Part shown: positions 50,332 through 61,621 of the stretch, in pieces | Position numbering within the stretch: the stretch's first letter is position 1 | How the letters are laid out: each line of letters opens with the position of its first letter | NCBI RefSeq assembly: GCF_030409875.1 | Contig: NZ_JAUFQR010000003.1 | Coordinates: forward strand, 372,001-436,000 | Direction: 5' to 3' | Length of the DNA stretch: 64,000 nucleotides | From: Chryseobacterium tructae | Lineage (GTDB): Bacteria; Bacteroidota; Bacteroidia; Flavobacteriales; Weeksellaceae | Program-made: the position numbers and the translations under genes | The notes under the pieces: model-generated | The model's database searches: none | Told to the model about the DNA's origin: nothing | Seen by the model: the letters and a program-made list of their open reading frames with translations, nothing else

Positions 50332-51270
50332 TTAAATAACAAATTTACTACTGATTGATTTGTGCTCATGAACCATCGTCATAACGTCTGCAAATAACGG
50401 GGCGCAAGATAGCACTTTTATTTTAGATGACAAATTATTTTTAACAGGAATTGAGTCAGTTACAATAACTTCCAAGATTTTTGAGTTCTCAATATTCTCG
50501 TAAGCCTTCCCTGAAAGCACTCCATGAGTAGCCATAGCTCTTACTGTTTTTGCTCCTTTTTCAATCAGGATATCCGCTGCTTTACAAAGTGTACCTGCAG
50601 TATCGATCATGTCATCAATAAGAATTACATTCTTACCTGTTACATCTCCAATAAGGAACATTTCTTCCACAACGTTTGCTTTTTTTCTTTCCTTGTAAGC
50701 AATTACCACTTCTGCACCTAGGTGACCTGCATAGTTTTTCGCTCTTTTTGCTCCTCCCATATCTGGAGACGCAATCGTAAGGTTGTCAAGATGTAAAGAT
50801 TTGATGTAGTCTACGAAAATTGTAGAAGCATAAAGATGATCTACCGGAATTTCGAAGAACCCTTGAATCTGATCTGCGTGAAGATCCATTGTCATTATTC
50901 TTGTTGCACCTGCTGCAGTAAGAAGGTTCGCAACTAACTTGGCACCGATCGGCGCTCTTGGTTTGTCCTTTCTGTCCTGTCTAGCAAGTCCGAAGTAAGG
51001 AATTACAACGGTAATGCTCTTTGCAGAAGCTCTCTTTGCTGCATCAATCATTAGAAGAAGCTCTAAAAGATTGTCTGCAGGAGGGAATGTAGATCCGATT
51101 AGGAAAACTCTTCCCCCTCTTACAGATTCATCCAAAACAGGCTCAAATTCCCCGTCGCTGAACTCCTGAAAGTTGATTTTTCCTAATTCTTTCCCATAAC
51201 TCTGGGCAATTTTCTCTGCCAAGTCCCTGCTGGTTCTTGTACAAAATAGATAACTTAACTGATCGGCCAT
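50332..51270 (-). CDS. prs: Ribose-phosphate pyrophosphokinase
   Basis: 312 residues; SGDFEPVLDE-like DGEFEPVLDESVRG, YFGLARQDRKDKPRAPIGAK, MDLHADQIQGFFEIPVDHL and the PRPP loop VILIDDMIDTAGTL are all complete. It makes PRPP from ribose 5-phosphate and ATP for nucleotide, His and Trp synthesis. Confidence 0.97.
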   Translation of the reverse strand: MADQLSYLFCTRTSRDLAEKIAQSYGKELGKINFQEFSDGEFEPVLDESVRGGRVFLIGSTFPPADNLLELLLMIDAAKRASAKSITVVIPYFGLARQDRKDKPRAPIGAKLVANLLTAAGATRIMTMDLHADQIQGFFEIPVDHLYASTIFVDYIKSLHLDNLTIASPDMGGAKRAKNYAGHLGAEVVIAYKERKKANVVEEMFLIGDVTGKNVILIDDMIDTAGTLCKAADILIEKGAKTVRAMATHGVLSGKAYENIENSKILEVIVTDSIPVKNNLSSKIKVLSCAPLFADVMTMVHEHKSISSKFVI

Positions 51271-51292
51271 TTTTACTTTTTAAAAGATTTTG

Positions 51293-51300
51293 CAAATTTA
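51293..51300 (-). promoter_or_regulatory. -7 box of prs
   Basis: TAAATTTG on the minus strand, 22 bases before the ATG. It overlaps the tail of the terminator of the upstream gene. Confidence 0.55.
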
Positions 51301-51330
51301 AAAAAATACCACAAGATTTACTCCTGTGGT
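51298..51330 (-). terminator. Terminator of the SGNH/porin unit
   Basis: On the minus strand AACCACA-GGAGTAAATCT-TGTGGT is followed by ATTTTTTT. Confidence 0.75.
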
Positions 51331-51355
51331 TTCTAAGTTTTTATTTAATCAATAA

Positions 51356-52911
51356 TTATGGTAATGTAACTCCTGAGTATTTACTAGGGTTTACAAGAGG
51401 TAATGACGAATTATAAGTTCCATTAATTGCATTAATAAATTCATTAGCAATAATAGCATATCCTCTACCTGTTAAATGTACTCCATCCAGTGAAAATGCA
51501 CCTCCGGATACAAATTTGGCAGTATATTTTACACCATCCCAAGAAATACCTGAATCTCCAGCTAATAGCTTAAGTTTAGCATTTGCATCTACAAAAGCAT
51601 ATCCTTTTGCTACAGCTGCAGCTTTAATAGTTACATTGTAAGCATCAATAGCATCATTGATTTCTTTGATCTCAGATGGAATTAGGACATATTTATCTGC
51701 AAATGGGTAAGCAACTCCTCTAGCTCCAAGAGATGCTGGAATTCCCGCAGGAAGAGTCTCCATTGAACCAATAGCAGCTTTTGTTGTTAAAGGAATAAGA
51801 TCTCCGGTTTTTGCCTGTCTAGCCTGTCCATAAGTAACACCAAGATAACCAGCAAGCGCCATTAAAGTTGGATTTCCGGAAGCTGTAGCAGCAGCAGTGA
51901 TCTGTGCTCCTAAGTTTGTAATACTTTCGTCTTTAATCAGTAATGGGTTAGCAGCTGATTTAGAAAGAGGTTTAATTCTGTCACCAGCTCCTAATGCTGT
52001 TAAAATTTGGCTTAATGGCCCATATACATTTTTATTCAAGTCATCAATTGTAGCATCTCCTACCGCTACATTTCCTTTTCCTAACACTGCAGAAGTCAAA
52101 GGATTTGTTGGTATAGTTGTCAATGAAGGAATAGATGTTACACTCGGAATATTAGCAATAACTCCCTTAGCTTTGTTGCTTCAATTTTAGAAATCAACAG
52201 ATCATAATATTGCTTAAACTGCGCAGGTGGTGTAAGGGTTTCAATAGAACTATCTGCACCCGCCAAAGCGTATAATAAAGCATCATTATTTCCAATCCAT
52301 AGAGAGAAAAATGTAGGATTCTGGCTCGCGAAGTCACCAATGACAGACGCAGTAGATGATGAAGCAAATCTCACAAAATAAGGATTTGCTGTTTTTGTTG
52401 CTATTCCAGCAACATCTCCATAATTTGGAGCCAGTAAATGAGCTACTTTTGCTCCGGGAACCCCCATATTATTAAAAGGTCCTTTAAGGACAGTATTAAC
52501 TATGTTTGTCGCTTTATTGTCATTGATATTACCTATATCAGGAGATCCGTCAACAAATCCTTTTATATAAAGCTTTGTATCCTGAATTTGAGCGTTAATT
52601 CCTGGTGCTACAGTAAGAAGCAATCCACCATTGTTATCTCCCATTAAAGGCTGTTTAAAGTCTCCTCCACCTACAAGTCTCATTTGCTGAGCAATCATAG
52701 AGGGATAAGATTCATTTTGCCCATCTATGTAAAGAGCTCCATCTCTGTATCCGGAAGTCAGTGAATTTCCTAAAGCAACATATTTTGAGAAATCAGCACT
52801 TCCTTTTGATACCTGGATATCTTTTACATCGGTATCAAAATCAGTTTTACAGCTTGTTACAGTAAAAAGAAGCGCAGAAACTGCTATTGTCGATATTATA
52901 ATTTTTTTCAT
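51356..52911 (-). CDS. SGNH/GDSL-family hydrolase lipoprotein, frameshifted
   Basis: 518 residues after repair. Lipoprotein signal ending VTSC (Cys21), then FSKYVALGNSLTSGYRDGAL with the nucleophile Ser in the GNSLTSG block, PTFFSLWIGNNDALLYALAG with the family's Gly/Asn oxyanion residues, and the C-terminal DGVHLTGRGYAIIANEFI with the catalytic Asp-His pair. Probably an outer-membrane-anchored esterase. Break at 52173: ACAAAGCTAAGGGAG needs one G, giving TKAKGVIANIPSVTSIP. The gene starts 10 bases before the porin gene in transcription order reversed; the porin follows it, so they form one unit. Confidence 0.85.
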
Positions 52912-52921
52912 AGTCTTTTAA

Positions 52922-54158
52922 TTAAAAAGGATTATAAGATAAACCTAGACCAAAATAGAATGCTCTCGCTTTAGCCTGTCCGTAGAATCCTAAATTTGCA
53001 TTGTTTACATATCTGTATTGAGGCATTGCATATCCACCCGCAATGTCAATTCCAAATTGTTTTAGCTTAAATCCTACCCCACCAGTGATCACATAGGTAT
53101 CAAATGAAGGAGTTTCCGGAATAAAGTTCTCATTAGTATAAGGAGATTCATCATAATATGCTCCTAAACGTCCGTAGATCATATTAGTGAATGCATATTG
53201 AGTACCTAGTCTAAATGTCTTAGAATTTCTGAAATTCTTAGGGCTTACAAGTATTGTTGGATCTGATGGATTATTCCCAATTGGTGCATTGTTAAAGTCC
53301 AGTACAAGTTACTGTATCTCTCCCATCCGTGGTAGTTAAAGTCTGCAGAAACCTGCCACTTTGGTGTCACTTTATAAGTTAAACCGATCGTATATTCTTC
53401 AACTAATGGAAGCTCAGCCGTGAATCCGTCCTGCCCCGCAGCATTCAATTTCAACAATGAATAAGGTGTTTTTGTTGGGAACTGGAATGTCGCGGTTCCA
53501 TTTTTAGCCTTCATATCAATCGCTGAACGGTAAGCAACACTGATATCTAATTTTGGATCAGGTCTGAAATAGAAACCAAACCCATATCCATGGCCGCTTG
53601 CTTTGCTATCATTAATGTTTACCTGTCCGTTAAATTGTGTTACAGCCTTATCCCAATCTACTTTCCTCTTGCATAAATATAACTTGCTCCAAAAGCTAAC
53701 CAAGGAGCTAGTTTCACGGAAACCATAGGTTGGAAATAATAACTCTTCAGCTCCAGTCTCTGCACCATTTCCTTACCTTCCCAAGTATCCGGCCATTTAA
53801 CCGTACTTCCAAAAGGTGTCGTGAAACTGAAACCTACAGATAAATTTTCTATTGGTTTATAAGTAATCGCTGCATAGATTGGGGTTCCCATAGGGTTATC
53901 CGTTTCTGTACTTTGTAAAGTATTTAAGTTCTGAAAAGTAACTTTATTACTTGCACCAAATCCTCCAGCTACTACACTCAGCTTGGTAGGAATAAATGAC
54001 ATACCTGCCGGGTTGAAGAATGTCACACTCGCATCTTCAGCATGAGCACTAGTATGCGCCATTGCCAATTGCTTTACCCCTTGCAAAGAAACTCTGAAGC
54101 CTCCTGCGTAAGATAAAACGCCCGCCAATAAAGCAGTTGATACTAATATTTTTTTCAT
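52922..54158 (-). CDS. FadL/OmpP1-type outer-membrane transporter, two frame breaks
   Basis: 412 residues after repair. Signal peptide MKKILVSTALLAGVLSYAGG, then FRVSLQGVKQLAMAHTSAHA, EDASVTFFNPAGMSFIP (the N-terminal hatch of the FadL family), a beta-barrel with periodic aromatic strands, and the C-terminal FYFGLGLSYNPF. It takes up hydrophobic compounds such as long-chain fatty acids, the likely link with the esterase downstream. Breaks at 53663 (GGAAAGTAG, plus A gives RGKVDWDKA) and 53309 (AACTTGTACTGG, plus G gives SNLVLDFNNAPIGNN). Confidence 0.88.
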
Positions 54159-54605
54159 AGACTATTATTATATAACCCAAATATAAAATTATTTTGAATA
54201 GGTCTGTTAATATTTGCCAACATTTTAAACAATAAACAAAAAGAAAACTATGTTTAAAATAGCATTCTAAACATAATATACCACAAAATAATAATTTACA
54301 AGTAATTATAAACATCCGGAAACCAAATATACATTTCTGTTTAATATTAAACTACCGTTTAACAATACAAGGGTATTACCTCTATTGATAAATAAATATT
54401 GGGTAAATCTGAAAAGATGTTAAAATCATCAACAATCTTTTTTCAGATATCTGGAAATAAAAACAGCTTAAAAAAGAACAGCCAATCCCCTGAAGCAGGC
54501 TTATCTCCACCTCTTAAAATTTGTCTCTTATAAAAATCCAGACATGTTTTACCACTGAATTCAGGTTATTTGAGTATTTTAGAATTGCATAAAGATAAAA
54601 ATACA
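54159..54605. other. Intergenic region
   Basis: 447 AT-rich bases between divergent units. I see no RNA structure, repeat or supported small gene; it presumably holds promoter DNA for the porin unit. Confidence 0.5.
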
Positions 54606-54613
54606 TAAATTTG
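54606..54613 (+). promoter_or_regulatory. -7 box of the PSP1-gldH-PBP1A unit
   Basis: TAAATTTG, 22 bases before the ATG at 54636. Confidence 0.55.
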
Positions 54614-54635
54614 CAAGATTATAAATAATAGTAAT

Positions 54636-56045
54636 ATGAGTTGTGGATGCAAAACATCCGGCGATTCTGCACATTCTTGTGGTCCTAAAAAAACCGCAAA
54701 TGGCTGTGAAAATGTAAATACCTGCGGGAATAGTTATAAATTAAGTGTTTTTGACTGGCTTTCTAACATCAACAATCCGGCACCAAACAGGTGTGATTTT
54801 GTAGAAGTTAGATTTAAAAATGACAGAAAATCGTTTTATAAGAATGTAAATAATATTCCTTTACATATTGGTAGCGTAATTACAGTAGAATCTAGTCCGG
54901 GACACGATGTAGGCGTAGTAAGCCTTACGGGAGAATTAGTAAAGATTCAAATGAAAAAGAAAAAGTTTTCTGAAGAATCAGCACTTAAAATATACAGACA
55001 GGCCAACCAAAAGGATCTTGAGGTCTGGCAGGAAGCAAGAAAAAAAGAAGACGCTGTAAAACTTGAAGCAAGAAAAATTGCTCAGAGAATAGGTCTTGAA
55101 ATGAAGGTCACTGATGTGGAATATCAGGGAGACTCCTCAAAAATCACATTTTATTACACTGCTGACAACCGTATTGATTTCAGACAGTTAATTAAAGATT
55201 ACGCCGGAGCTTTCAGAACCAAGATTGACATGAAGCAGATCGGGTTCAGACAAGAAGCGGCAAAAGTAGGTGGAATCGGATCTTGCGGACGTGAACTTTG
55301 TTGTTCTACATGGTTGACAGACTTCAGATCTGTAAACACAAACGTAGCCAGATACCAACAGCTAAGTATTAACCCTCAGAAACTTGCCGGACAGTGTGGT
55401 AAGCTTAAATGCTGCCTAAACTATGAGCTTGATAGCTACCTGGATGCACTAAGTAACTTCCCTTCTTCTTCCACCATGTTGGAAACAGAAAAAGGAAAGG
55501 CATTCTGTATCAAAATTGATGTTTTCAAAAAGAAAATGTGGTTTGCTTATGTAGAAAGCTCTATTGCATGGTATGATTTCGATATTGACCTTGTTAAAAA
55601 GTTAATTGCCAAGAACAAAAGAGGTGAAAAAATACTTCCTTTGGAAGATTTAAAACAGCCAGAAACGCCATCTCAAAGTATTGACCTGATCCAGGAGAAT
55701 AATGTAGACCGCTTCGAGAAGAAAAACAGAAACAACAGAAACAGAAACAATCAAAACAAGCCAAACAATAATCAAAATCAGGGACAAGGGCAAGCACAAG
55801 CGCAGGGACAAAAGAAAAACAGACCTGAAAGACAGGAAAGACCTAACAGACCTGAAAAATCAGAAAACCCTAATGCAAATGCAGGAAACCAGCCTAGGCA
55901 ACCCAAACCACAACAGCAACAAAAAGCACCTGTGGAAAAAGTAAAAGCTGAGGCTAATCCTGATACAGATAACGCTCAACAAAGCAACCCGAACAAGAAA
56001 AAATTTAAGAAGAAATATCCTCCAAAAAAAGATAAAAATGCGTAA
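54636..56045 (+). CDS. PSP1-domain protein (RicT/YaaT-like)
   Basis: 469 residues. N terminus has five Cys (3, 5, 15, 24, 30) in a short Gly/Lys-rich stretch; then the PSP1 domain at about 60-230 with YADNRIDFRQLIKDYAGAFR-like YYTADNRIDFRQLIKDYAG, GGIGSCGRELCCSTWL and GQCGKLKCCLNYELDSYLD, the Cys-rich signature of this family. The last 110 residues are Asn/Gln/Pro and Lys-rich and disordered. In Bacillus the homologue is part of the Fe-S-bearing Ric complex in RNA metabolism; its role in flavobacteria is unknown. It overlaps gldH by 8 bases. Confidence 0.88.
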   Translation: MSCGCKTSGDSAHSCGPKKTANGCENVNTCGNSYKLSVFDWLSNINNPAPNRCDFVEVRFKNDRKSFYKNVNNIPLHIGSVITVESSPGHDVGVVSLTGELVKIQMKKKKFSEESALKIYRQANQKDLEVWQEARKKEDAVKLEARKIAQRIGLEMKVTDVEYQGDSSKITFYYTADNRIDFRQLIKDYAGAFRTKIDMKQIGFRQEAAKVGGIGSCGRELCCSTWLTDFRSVNTNVARYQQLSINPQKLAGQCGKLKCCLNYELDSYLDALSNFPSSSTMLETEKGKAFCIKIDVFKKKMWFAYVESSIAWYDFDIDLVKKLIAKNKRGEKILPLEDLKQPETPSQSIDLIQENNVDRFEKKNRNNRNRNNQNKPNNNQNQGQGQAQAQGQKKNRPERQERPNRPEKSENPNANAGNQPRQPKPQQQQKAPVEKVKAEANPDTDNAQQSNPNKKKFKKKYPPKKDKNA

Positions 56046-56502
56046 AATTTTAGGATTATTCACCTTTATCCTTTTCTTTAGTTGTAATTCTTCTTCTGGA
56101 GAAGATGTTATTATGAATTCCGTTGACAATAAATGGAATAAGAAAAGTGAACAAAAATTTAATCTTGAAATTTCAGATCCGCAGAATCCTAAAAATATTA
56201 TATTTGTCGTAAGAAACAACAACAATTATCCCTATAGCAATATAAGGTTTATTGTGAATTTCACTAACCTTCAAAACAAGAAAAAGGAGACTGATACCCT
56301 AAATTACGTCTTGGCAAAGCCAAACGGAGAATGGCTTGGTACAGGCTTTGGTGACACAAAGGAAACATTGTTTCAGTATAAATTAAATTATAAATTTCCA
56401 GAGAAAGGAAAATATCAAATTGGGCTTACACAAGCTATGAGAAATGATAACTTACCGGGAATTGAAGATATTGGGATAAAAATAGAAACGGCTAAACCGT
56501 AA
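56038..56502 (+). CDS. gldH: Gliding motility lipoprotein GldH
   Basis: 154 residues with lipobox FFSC (Cys16) and the GldH family body (NKWNKKSEQKFNLEISDPQN, NYPYSNIRFIVNFTN, GEWLGTGFGDTKE). GldH was found as an essential gliding gene in Flavobacterium johnsoniae; in this lineage of mostly non-gliding bacteria it probably supports the same envelope machine. The order PSP1-gldH-PBP1A is seen widely in Flavobacteriia as I recall it. Confidence 0.92.
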   Translation: MRKILGLFTFILFFSCNSSSGEDVIMNSVDNKWNKKSEQKFNLEISDPQNPKNIIFVVRNNNNYPYSNIRFIVNFTNLQNKKKETDTLNYVLAKPNGEWLGTGFGDTKETLFQYKLNYKFPEKGKYQIGLTQAMRNDNLPGIEDIGIKIETAKP

Positions 56503-56508
56503 CCATAA

Positions 56509-58868
56509 ATGGAAGTAAACAATAAAAATGCAGGAAATAAGGGAAAAAAATTCCCTTTACCTCCTAAAAAAAAGAACACCTCTTGGAAAAAATGGGTCTC
56601 CTTTATTTGGATTGGGCTCATTGCGGTAGTTTTAGGGATTTCAGGGCTTTTCTTTGCGGTTTCACAAGGATTCCTTGGAGAGATGCCAGATGTAAAAGAA
56701 CTTGAGAACCCAGATATTTTCGTCGCTTCTCAAATTATTTCCTCAGATGGGGTAACATTAGGTAAATTTGAGAAGGAAAAGACTCAGCCTATTGTTTATA
56801 AGGATCTTCCTCCTTATGTTATCTATGCCCTTCAGGCAAAAGAAGACGAACGTTTTAAAGAACACTCGGGAATCGATTTATATTCCATTGCCAGAGCCGT
56901 GGCTTATGGTGGGGGTCGTGGTGGTGGTTCTACCATCACTCAACAATTAGCAAAACTTCTTTTTACAGGAAATGCCTCTCAGAACAAAGTTGAAAGAGCA
57001 TTCCAGAAACTGAAAGAATGGGTAGTAGCTGTAAGTCTTGAGAAAAGATACACAAAAGAAGAGATCATCACTCTTTACTTCAATAAATTTGACTTCTTAT
57101 TCAACGCTAACGGTATTGAAATGGCATCCAGAGTTTATTTTAATAAAAAAACCTCTGAGCTTACTCTTCCGGAAGCGGCTACTTTTGTAGCTATGCTTGA
57201 AAATCCAAGAAAAAACAACCCTTACAGATATCCTGAAAAAGCGAAAGAAAGAAGGAATGTTGTATTGGATCAGATGCAAAAAACAGGATATATTGATGCC
57301 GCTACTTATGAAAAAGCAGCCAATACTCCTATAGAAGTAGATTTCCACCCAATTAAAAGTATTACCGATGGATATTCTGCTTATTATAAGTTCTATCTAA
57401 GAAAAGAGATTGACAAATATCTTGAGGCCAACGAAAAAGAAACCGGAAAAAAACTAAACCTTTATAAAGACGGTTTAAAAATTTATGTTACTCTTGATTC
57501 TAAAATGCAAAAGTATGCTGAAGAAGCTATTAAGGAACACTTAACCGATCTTCAGAAAAGATTTGATGCAGAACAAAGAGGAAGAAAGAACAGACCTTTC
57601 TATTATCTTACTGATAAACAAATCAATGATGTAATGCTTCAGGCCATGAAGAGAACCGGCAGATATAAGCTGTTAAAAGCAGATGGTATGCCTGACGACT
57701 CTATCATGATGGAATTCAAAAAACCTATCAAAACCTCCAGGTTCACTTGGGCTGGAGAAGAGGAGGTTGAAATGTCACCTTGGGACTCTATCAGATATCA
57801 CAAACAAATTGCACAGGCAGGACTTATGTCTATGGTTCCGGGAACCGGAGAAATCAAGGCATGGGTAGGAGGTATCGATTGGCAACATTTCCAATATGAC
57901 CACATTAAACAAGGTAAGAGACAGGTAGGATCTACCTTTAAGCCTTTTGTATATGCAACGGCTATTATGAAGCTGGGAATGACTCCTTGTTCAACTATTT
58001 CTAACGGAACATACGATCATAATGGGTGGCATGTGCCAGGAAGAGGAGGAATGCTTACTTTAAAAGATGGTTTAGCGCATTCACAAAACCCGATTGCCGC
58101 AAGACTTATTGAAATGACAGGCGTAGATGCTGTTATCCAAACGGCAAGAGATCTTGGGGTAACAGAAGACATCCCTAGAAACAATACGATTGCACTAGGT
58201 TCATCAGATATTACCATCTATGAGATGCTAGGTGCCTACAGTACTTTCGCGAACTATGGAAACCACAATAAACCGGAAATGATCTGGAGAATTGAAGATG
58301 CCAATGGTAGAGTAATTAAGGAAGTAAACGTAGAGCCTAAGGAGGTAATGAATCCAATGTATGCTTATACCATGATTGAACTGATGAAGGGTGTTGCACA
58401 ATATGGTACGGCATCAGGAGAACTAGGAAGAAGAGGAATCTCAAAAGCAGTTGAATTGCTGCTAAAACAGGTACTACACAGAACAACTCCGATGGTTGGT
58501 TTATGGGAATCACTCCAAAACTGGCAACCGGAGCATGGGTAGGATGGGAAGATAGAGCAACCCACTTCTTTGGAACCGGTGAAGGTCAGGGGGCGAGAAT
58601 GGCATTACCAATCTGGGCAATTTTTATGAAGAAGGTATGGGCAGACAAAACACTAGGAGTAACTCCTGATGATAAGTTCATCAAACCTTCAGACTGGAAA
58701 GACGGATGTTCAAATCTTAAAGGATTAGGCGGCGGATATGGAGATGACGGAAGTCTACAAACCATTGATGAGATCAAGAATCCAAGAGCAGCAGATCCAA
58801 CTCCTAAGAAACCTACAGAAAAGAAAGAAGAGAACATTAATGAAACCTTCACTCAAACGATGAGGTAG
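56509..58868 (+). CDS. Penicillin-binding protein 1A, frameshifted
   Basis: 786 residues after repair. A short cytoplasmic Lys-rich tail, one membrane helix (FIWIGLIAVVLGISGLFFAV), a glycosyltransferase domain with E112 in QAKEDERFKEHSGID and GGGSTITQQLAKLLFTGN, then the transpeptidase domain with S475-T-F-K in RQVGSTFKPFVYATAI and SQNPIA. It is a bifunctional peptidoglycan synthase. The frame breaks at 58452 (GCAGTTGAATTG needs one G), after which AVGIAAKTGTTQNNSDGWFM restores the KTG motif. It starts 6 bases after gldH. Confidence 0.93.
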
Positions 58869-58902
58869 ATTTTAATAAATAAATTCTCTTTTAGAAATAC
58901 AT

Positions 58903-58935
58903 AAGACCTTTCAATAATTTGGAAGGTCTTTTCTT
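58903..58935 (+). terminator. Terminator of the PSP1-gldH-PBP1A unit
   Basis: AAGACCTT-N12-AAGGTCTT followed by TTCTTTT. Confidence 0.8.
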
Positions 58936-58945
58936 TTATAATTAA

Positions 58946-58953
58946 TACCTTTG
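58946..58953 (+). promoter_or_regulatory. -7 box of selO, leaderless geometry
   Basis: TACCTTTG is followed by AAGA and then the ATG, the same 4-base distance as in truC. Confidence 0.65.
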
Positions 58954-58957
58954 AAGA

Positions 58958-60498
58958 ATGAATATCGAACGCATCAGCCAGCCTTTTATCAAGAAATTTC
59001 CCGGAGATTTTTCCAACAACCCTATGCAGCGAAATACTCCTAAGGTTTTGTTTTCAACAATTCAGCCCGCAGGTTTTGATACTCCACAGGTAATAGCCTT
59101 TAATGAGCCGTTATCAGAAGAAATAGGATTAGGCAAGTTCGAAGATAAAGATCTTGATTTTTTAGTAGGAAACAATCTTCCTGGTAACATCCAAACCTAT
59201 GCAACAGCTTATGCGGGTCATCAGTTTGGAAACTGGGCGGGTCAACTTGGAGATGGAAGAGCAATCCTTGCAGGAGAAATCACTAATAATTCAGGAGAAA
59301 AAACAGAAATCCAATGGAAAGGTGCTGGGGCAACTCCTTATTCACGTCATGCAGATGGAAGAGCCGTTCTCAGATCTTCTGTAAGAGAATATCTTATGAG
59401 TGAAGCCATGTATCACTTAGGCGTTCCTACAACAAGAGCTTTAAGCCTTTCATTTACTGGGGAGGATGTTGTTCGTGATATCATGTACAACGGAAATCCA
59501 CAATTGGAAAAAGGAGCTGTAGTTATCCGAACTGCTGAAAGCTTTCTTCGCTTCGGACACTTTGAACTCCTATCTGCTCAGCAGGAGTATAAAAACTTAC
59601 AAGATCTGCTGGATTTCGCCATTGACAATTACTTTCCAGAAATCACATCATCTGATATTCAAAAATATAAAGACTTTTTTGAAAACGTTTGCACCCGTAC
59701 AGCAAATCTTATGGTTGAATGGTTCAGGGTTGGCTTTGTACATGGAGTGATGAATACGGATAATATGTCGATTTGGGACTCACTATCGACTATGGACCTT
59801 ATTCCATGATGGATGAATACGATTTAAATTTCACCCCCAATACAACCGATCTTCCAGGCAGAAGATATGCTTTTGGAAAACAAGGCCAAATCTCTCAATG
59901 GAATCTTTGGCAATTAGCGAATGCTCTTCATCCCATCATTAAAGATGAAAAGTTTTTAGAAGATACCTTAAACAGATATGGTAACTACTTCTGGGAAGCT
60001 CACGACAAAATGCTTTGCAGAAAATTTGGATTTGATGAACTGAAAAAAGAAGATGAAGAGTTTTTCACCAACTGGCAGGGATTGATGCAAGAATTAGAAT
60101 TTGATCATACTTTATTTTTCTCTCAATTAGAAAACTTAACGGCTGATACGAACCTAAAAGAACACTTTAGCATCGCCTCCTACTCTTTTTTAAATGAAGA
60201 AAACGTTGGCAAGCTTAAAAACTTTATTGAAAATTATCAATCAAGACTGAATTCAAATTCAATTTCAAGAGAAGATTCTTTAAAAATGATGGCAAAATCT
60301 AACCCGAAGTTTATTCTCAGAAATTATTTACTTTATGAGTGCATTGAGGAAATCAGCAATGGGAGAAACGAAATACTGAATAAATTAACCCAAGCACTAG
60401 AAAATCCTTATACAGAGCTATATCCCGAGTTTTCAACCAAAAGACCATCCGGGTATGATGACACCGCCGGATGCTCTACACTCTCGTGTAGTTCTTAA
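58958..60498 (+). CDS. selO: SelO-family protein adenylyltransferase, frameshifted
   Basis: 513 residues after repair. TAYAGHQFGNWAGQLGDGRA, IQWKGAGATPYSRHADGRAV, RSSVREYLMSEAMYHLGVPT and FVHGVMNTDNMSI carry the pseudokinase-fold residues that bind ATP in flipped orientation; SelO AMPylates Ser/Thr/Tyr of redox-related proteins. The C-terminal CSTLSCSS keeps the Cys-rich end of the family. Break at 59770: TCGATTTGGGACTC, one T more gives SILGLTIDYGPYSMMDEYD. Confidence 0.93.
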
Positions 60499-60583
60499 TA
60501 AATATAACACAAATTTCAAATATTCATTAAATTATCAACATCATATTGAATGATTTTCACTAATTTTAGAAAAATCTTTTAAT

Positions 60584-61543
60584 ATGAAAAAAATTATACT
60601 TTCTTTAAGTTTAATGTTGGGAACTGTCGCATATTCCCAAACAGTTTTGCTCAATGAGAGCTTTGAAACATATCCGAACTTTGTTGTTACAGGAATTGGA
60701 AGCTGGCTTACCCTTGATCTTGATGAAGCAGGCACCTTTTATGGTGGCGGCCCGGTAATCAATGGAACCACTGTTTCTTCATGGACTCCCGATTGGCCTA
60801 ACGCATCATCAGCTAAAGCCTTTCAAATATTTAATCCTTCCGCGTCCAATGCTACAAACAATCTTTCAGTAGTAGCAGGGGTAGATGAAGAAGTAAGAGA
60901 CTTCACTCCACATACTGGGCTAAAATATGCTGCTGCATGGGCCGCATCTGCTCAGCTAGGGACAATTGCTAATAACGATTGGCTTATTACTCCTTCTGTA
61001 ACACTAGGGGCAACATCCAATACTTTAACATTCTGGGTAAAAGCTCTTTCCCCAGATTATACTGAACAATACAAGATAGGGGTATATACAGGAAGTGGCA
61101 CCCCTATTAGTGACAGCAACTTTACAATCATTTCCGGAGCTACCGCTCTGAATGCCACCTATCCGGCATGGCAAATGGTAACTTATAATCTTGACGCTTA
61201 TGCAGGACAAACCATAAGAGTAGGTTTCAATTATATGGCTGAAAACAAATATATGTTTATGTTAGATGATGTAAAAATCACTACCGGCGGATCACTTGGA
61301 ACCCATGAAACTTCAAAAGCAAAAAACAATACTGCCATCTACCCTAATCCTACTCGAGGAGAGATCAATATTAAAACGGACAAAAAAGTAAAATCTACTT
61401 CCATTATAGACATGTCTGGAAAAACACTTAGCAGAACGGAATCTGATAATCCTAATATTTCCAGCCTTCCAAAAGGAACCTACCTGATGAAAATAGAATT
61501 TGCTGATGGAACTTCTGCAACGGAGAAAATAATCAAACAATAA
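60584..61543 (+). CDS. T9SS-secreted protein with choice-of-anchor-J-like domain
   Basis: 319 residues: signal peptide MKKIILSLSLMLGTVAYSQ, a jelly-roll domain (LLNESFETYPNFV, NNDWLITPSVTLGATSNTLT, TIRVGFNYMAENKYMFMLDD), and a C-terminal type A sorting domain IYPNPTRGEINIKTDKK, KSTSIIDMSGKTLSR and KGTYLMKIEFADGTSATEK ending IKQ. It should be exported through the Bam/T9SS route and fixed to the surface or released. The ligand is unknown. It is followed by its own terminator. Confidence 0.88.
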   Translation: MKKIILSLSLMLGTVAYSQTVLLNESFETYPNFVVTGIGSWLTLDLDEAGTFYGGGPVINGTTVSSWTPDWPNASSAKAFQIFNPSASNATNNLSVVAGVDEEVRDFTPHTGLKYAAAWAASAQLGTIANNDWLITPSVTLGATSNTLTFWVKALSPDYTEQYKIGVYTGSGTPISDSNFTIISGATALNATYPAWQMVTYNLDAYAGQTIRVGFNYMAENKYMFMLDDVKITTGGSLGTHETSKAKNNTAIYPNPTRGEINIKTDKKVKSTSIIDMSGKTLSRTESDNPNISSLPKGTYLMKIEFADGTSATEKIIKQ

Positions 61544-61567
61544 TCACAGTGTACATACAATCTTCCT

Positions 61568-61598
61568 AAAACCACCACTTCTGGTGGTTTTTTGTTTT
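61568..61598 (+). terminator. Terminator of the T9SS cargo gene
   Basis: AAAACCACCA-CTTC-TGGTGGTTTT followed by a T-rich tail. Confidence 0.85.
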
Positions 61599-61605
61599 AC
61601 TTTTG
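61598..61605 (+). promoter_or_regulatory. -7 box of the membrane protein gene
   Basis: TACTTTTG partly overlaps the terminator tail and lies 16 bases before the GTG start at 61622. Confidence 0.5.
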
Positions 61606-61621
61606 CAAAAAAATACGATAC

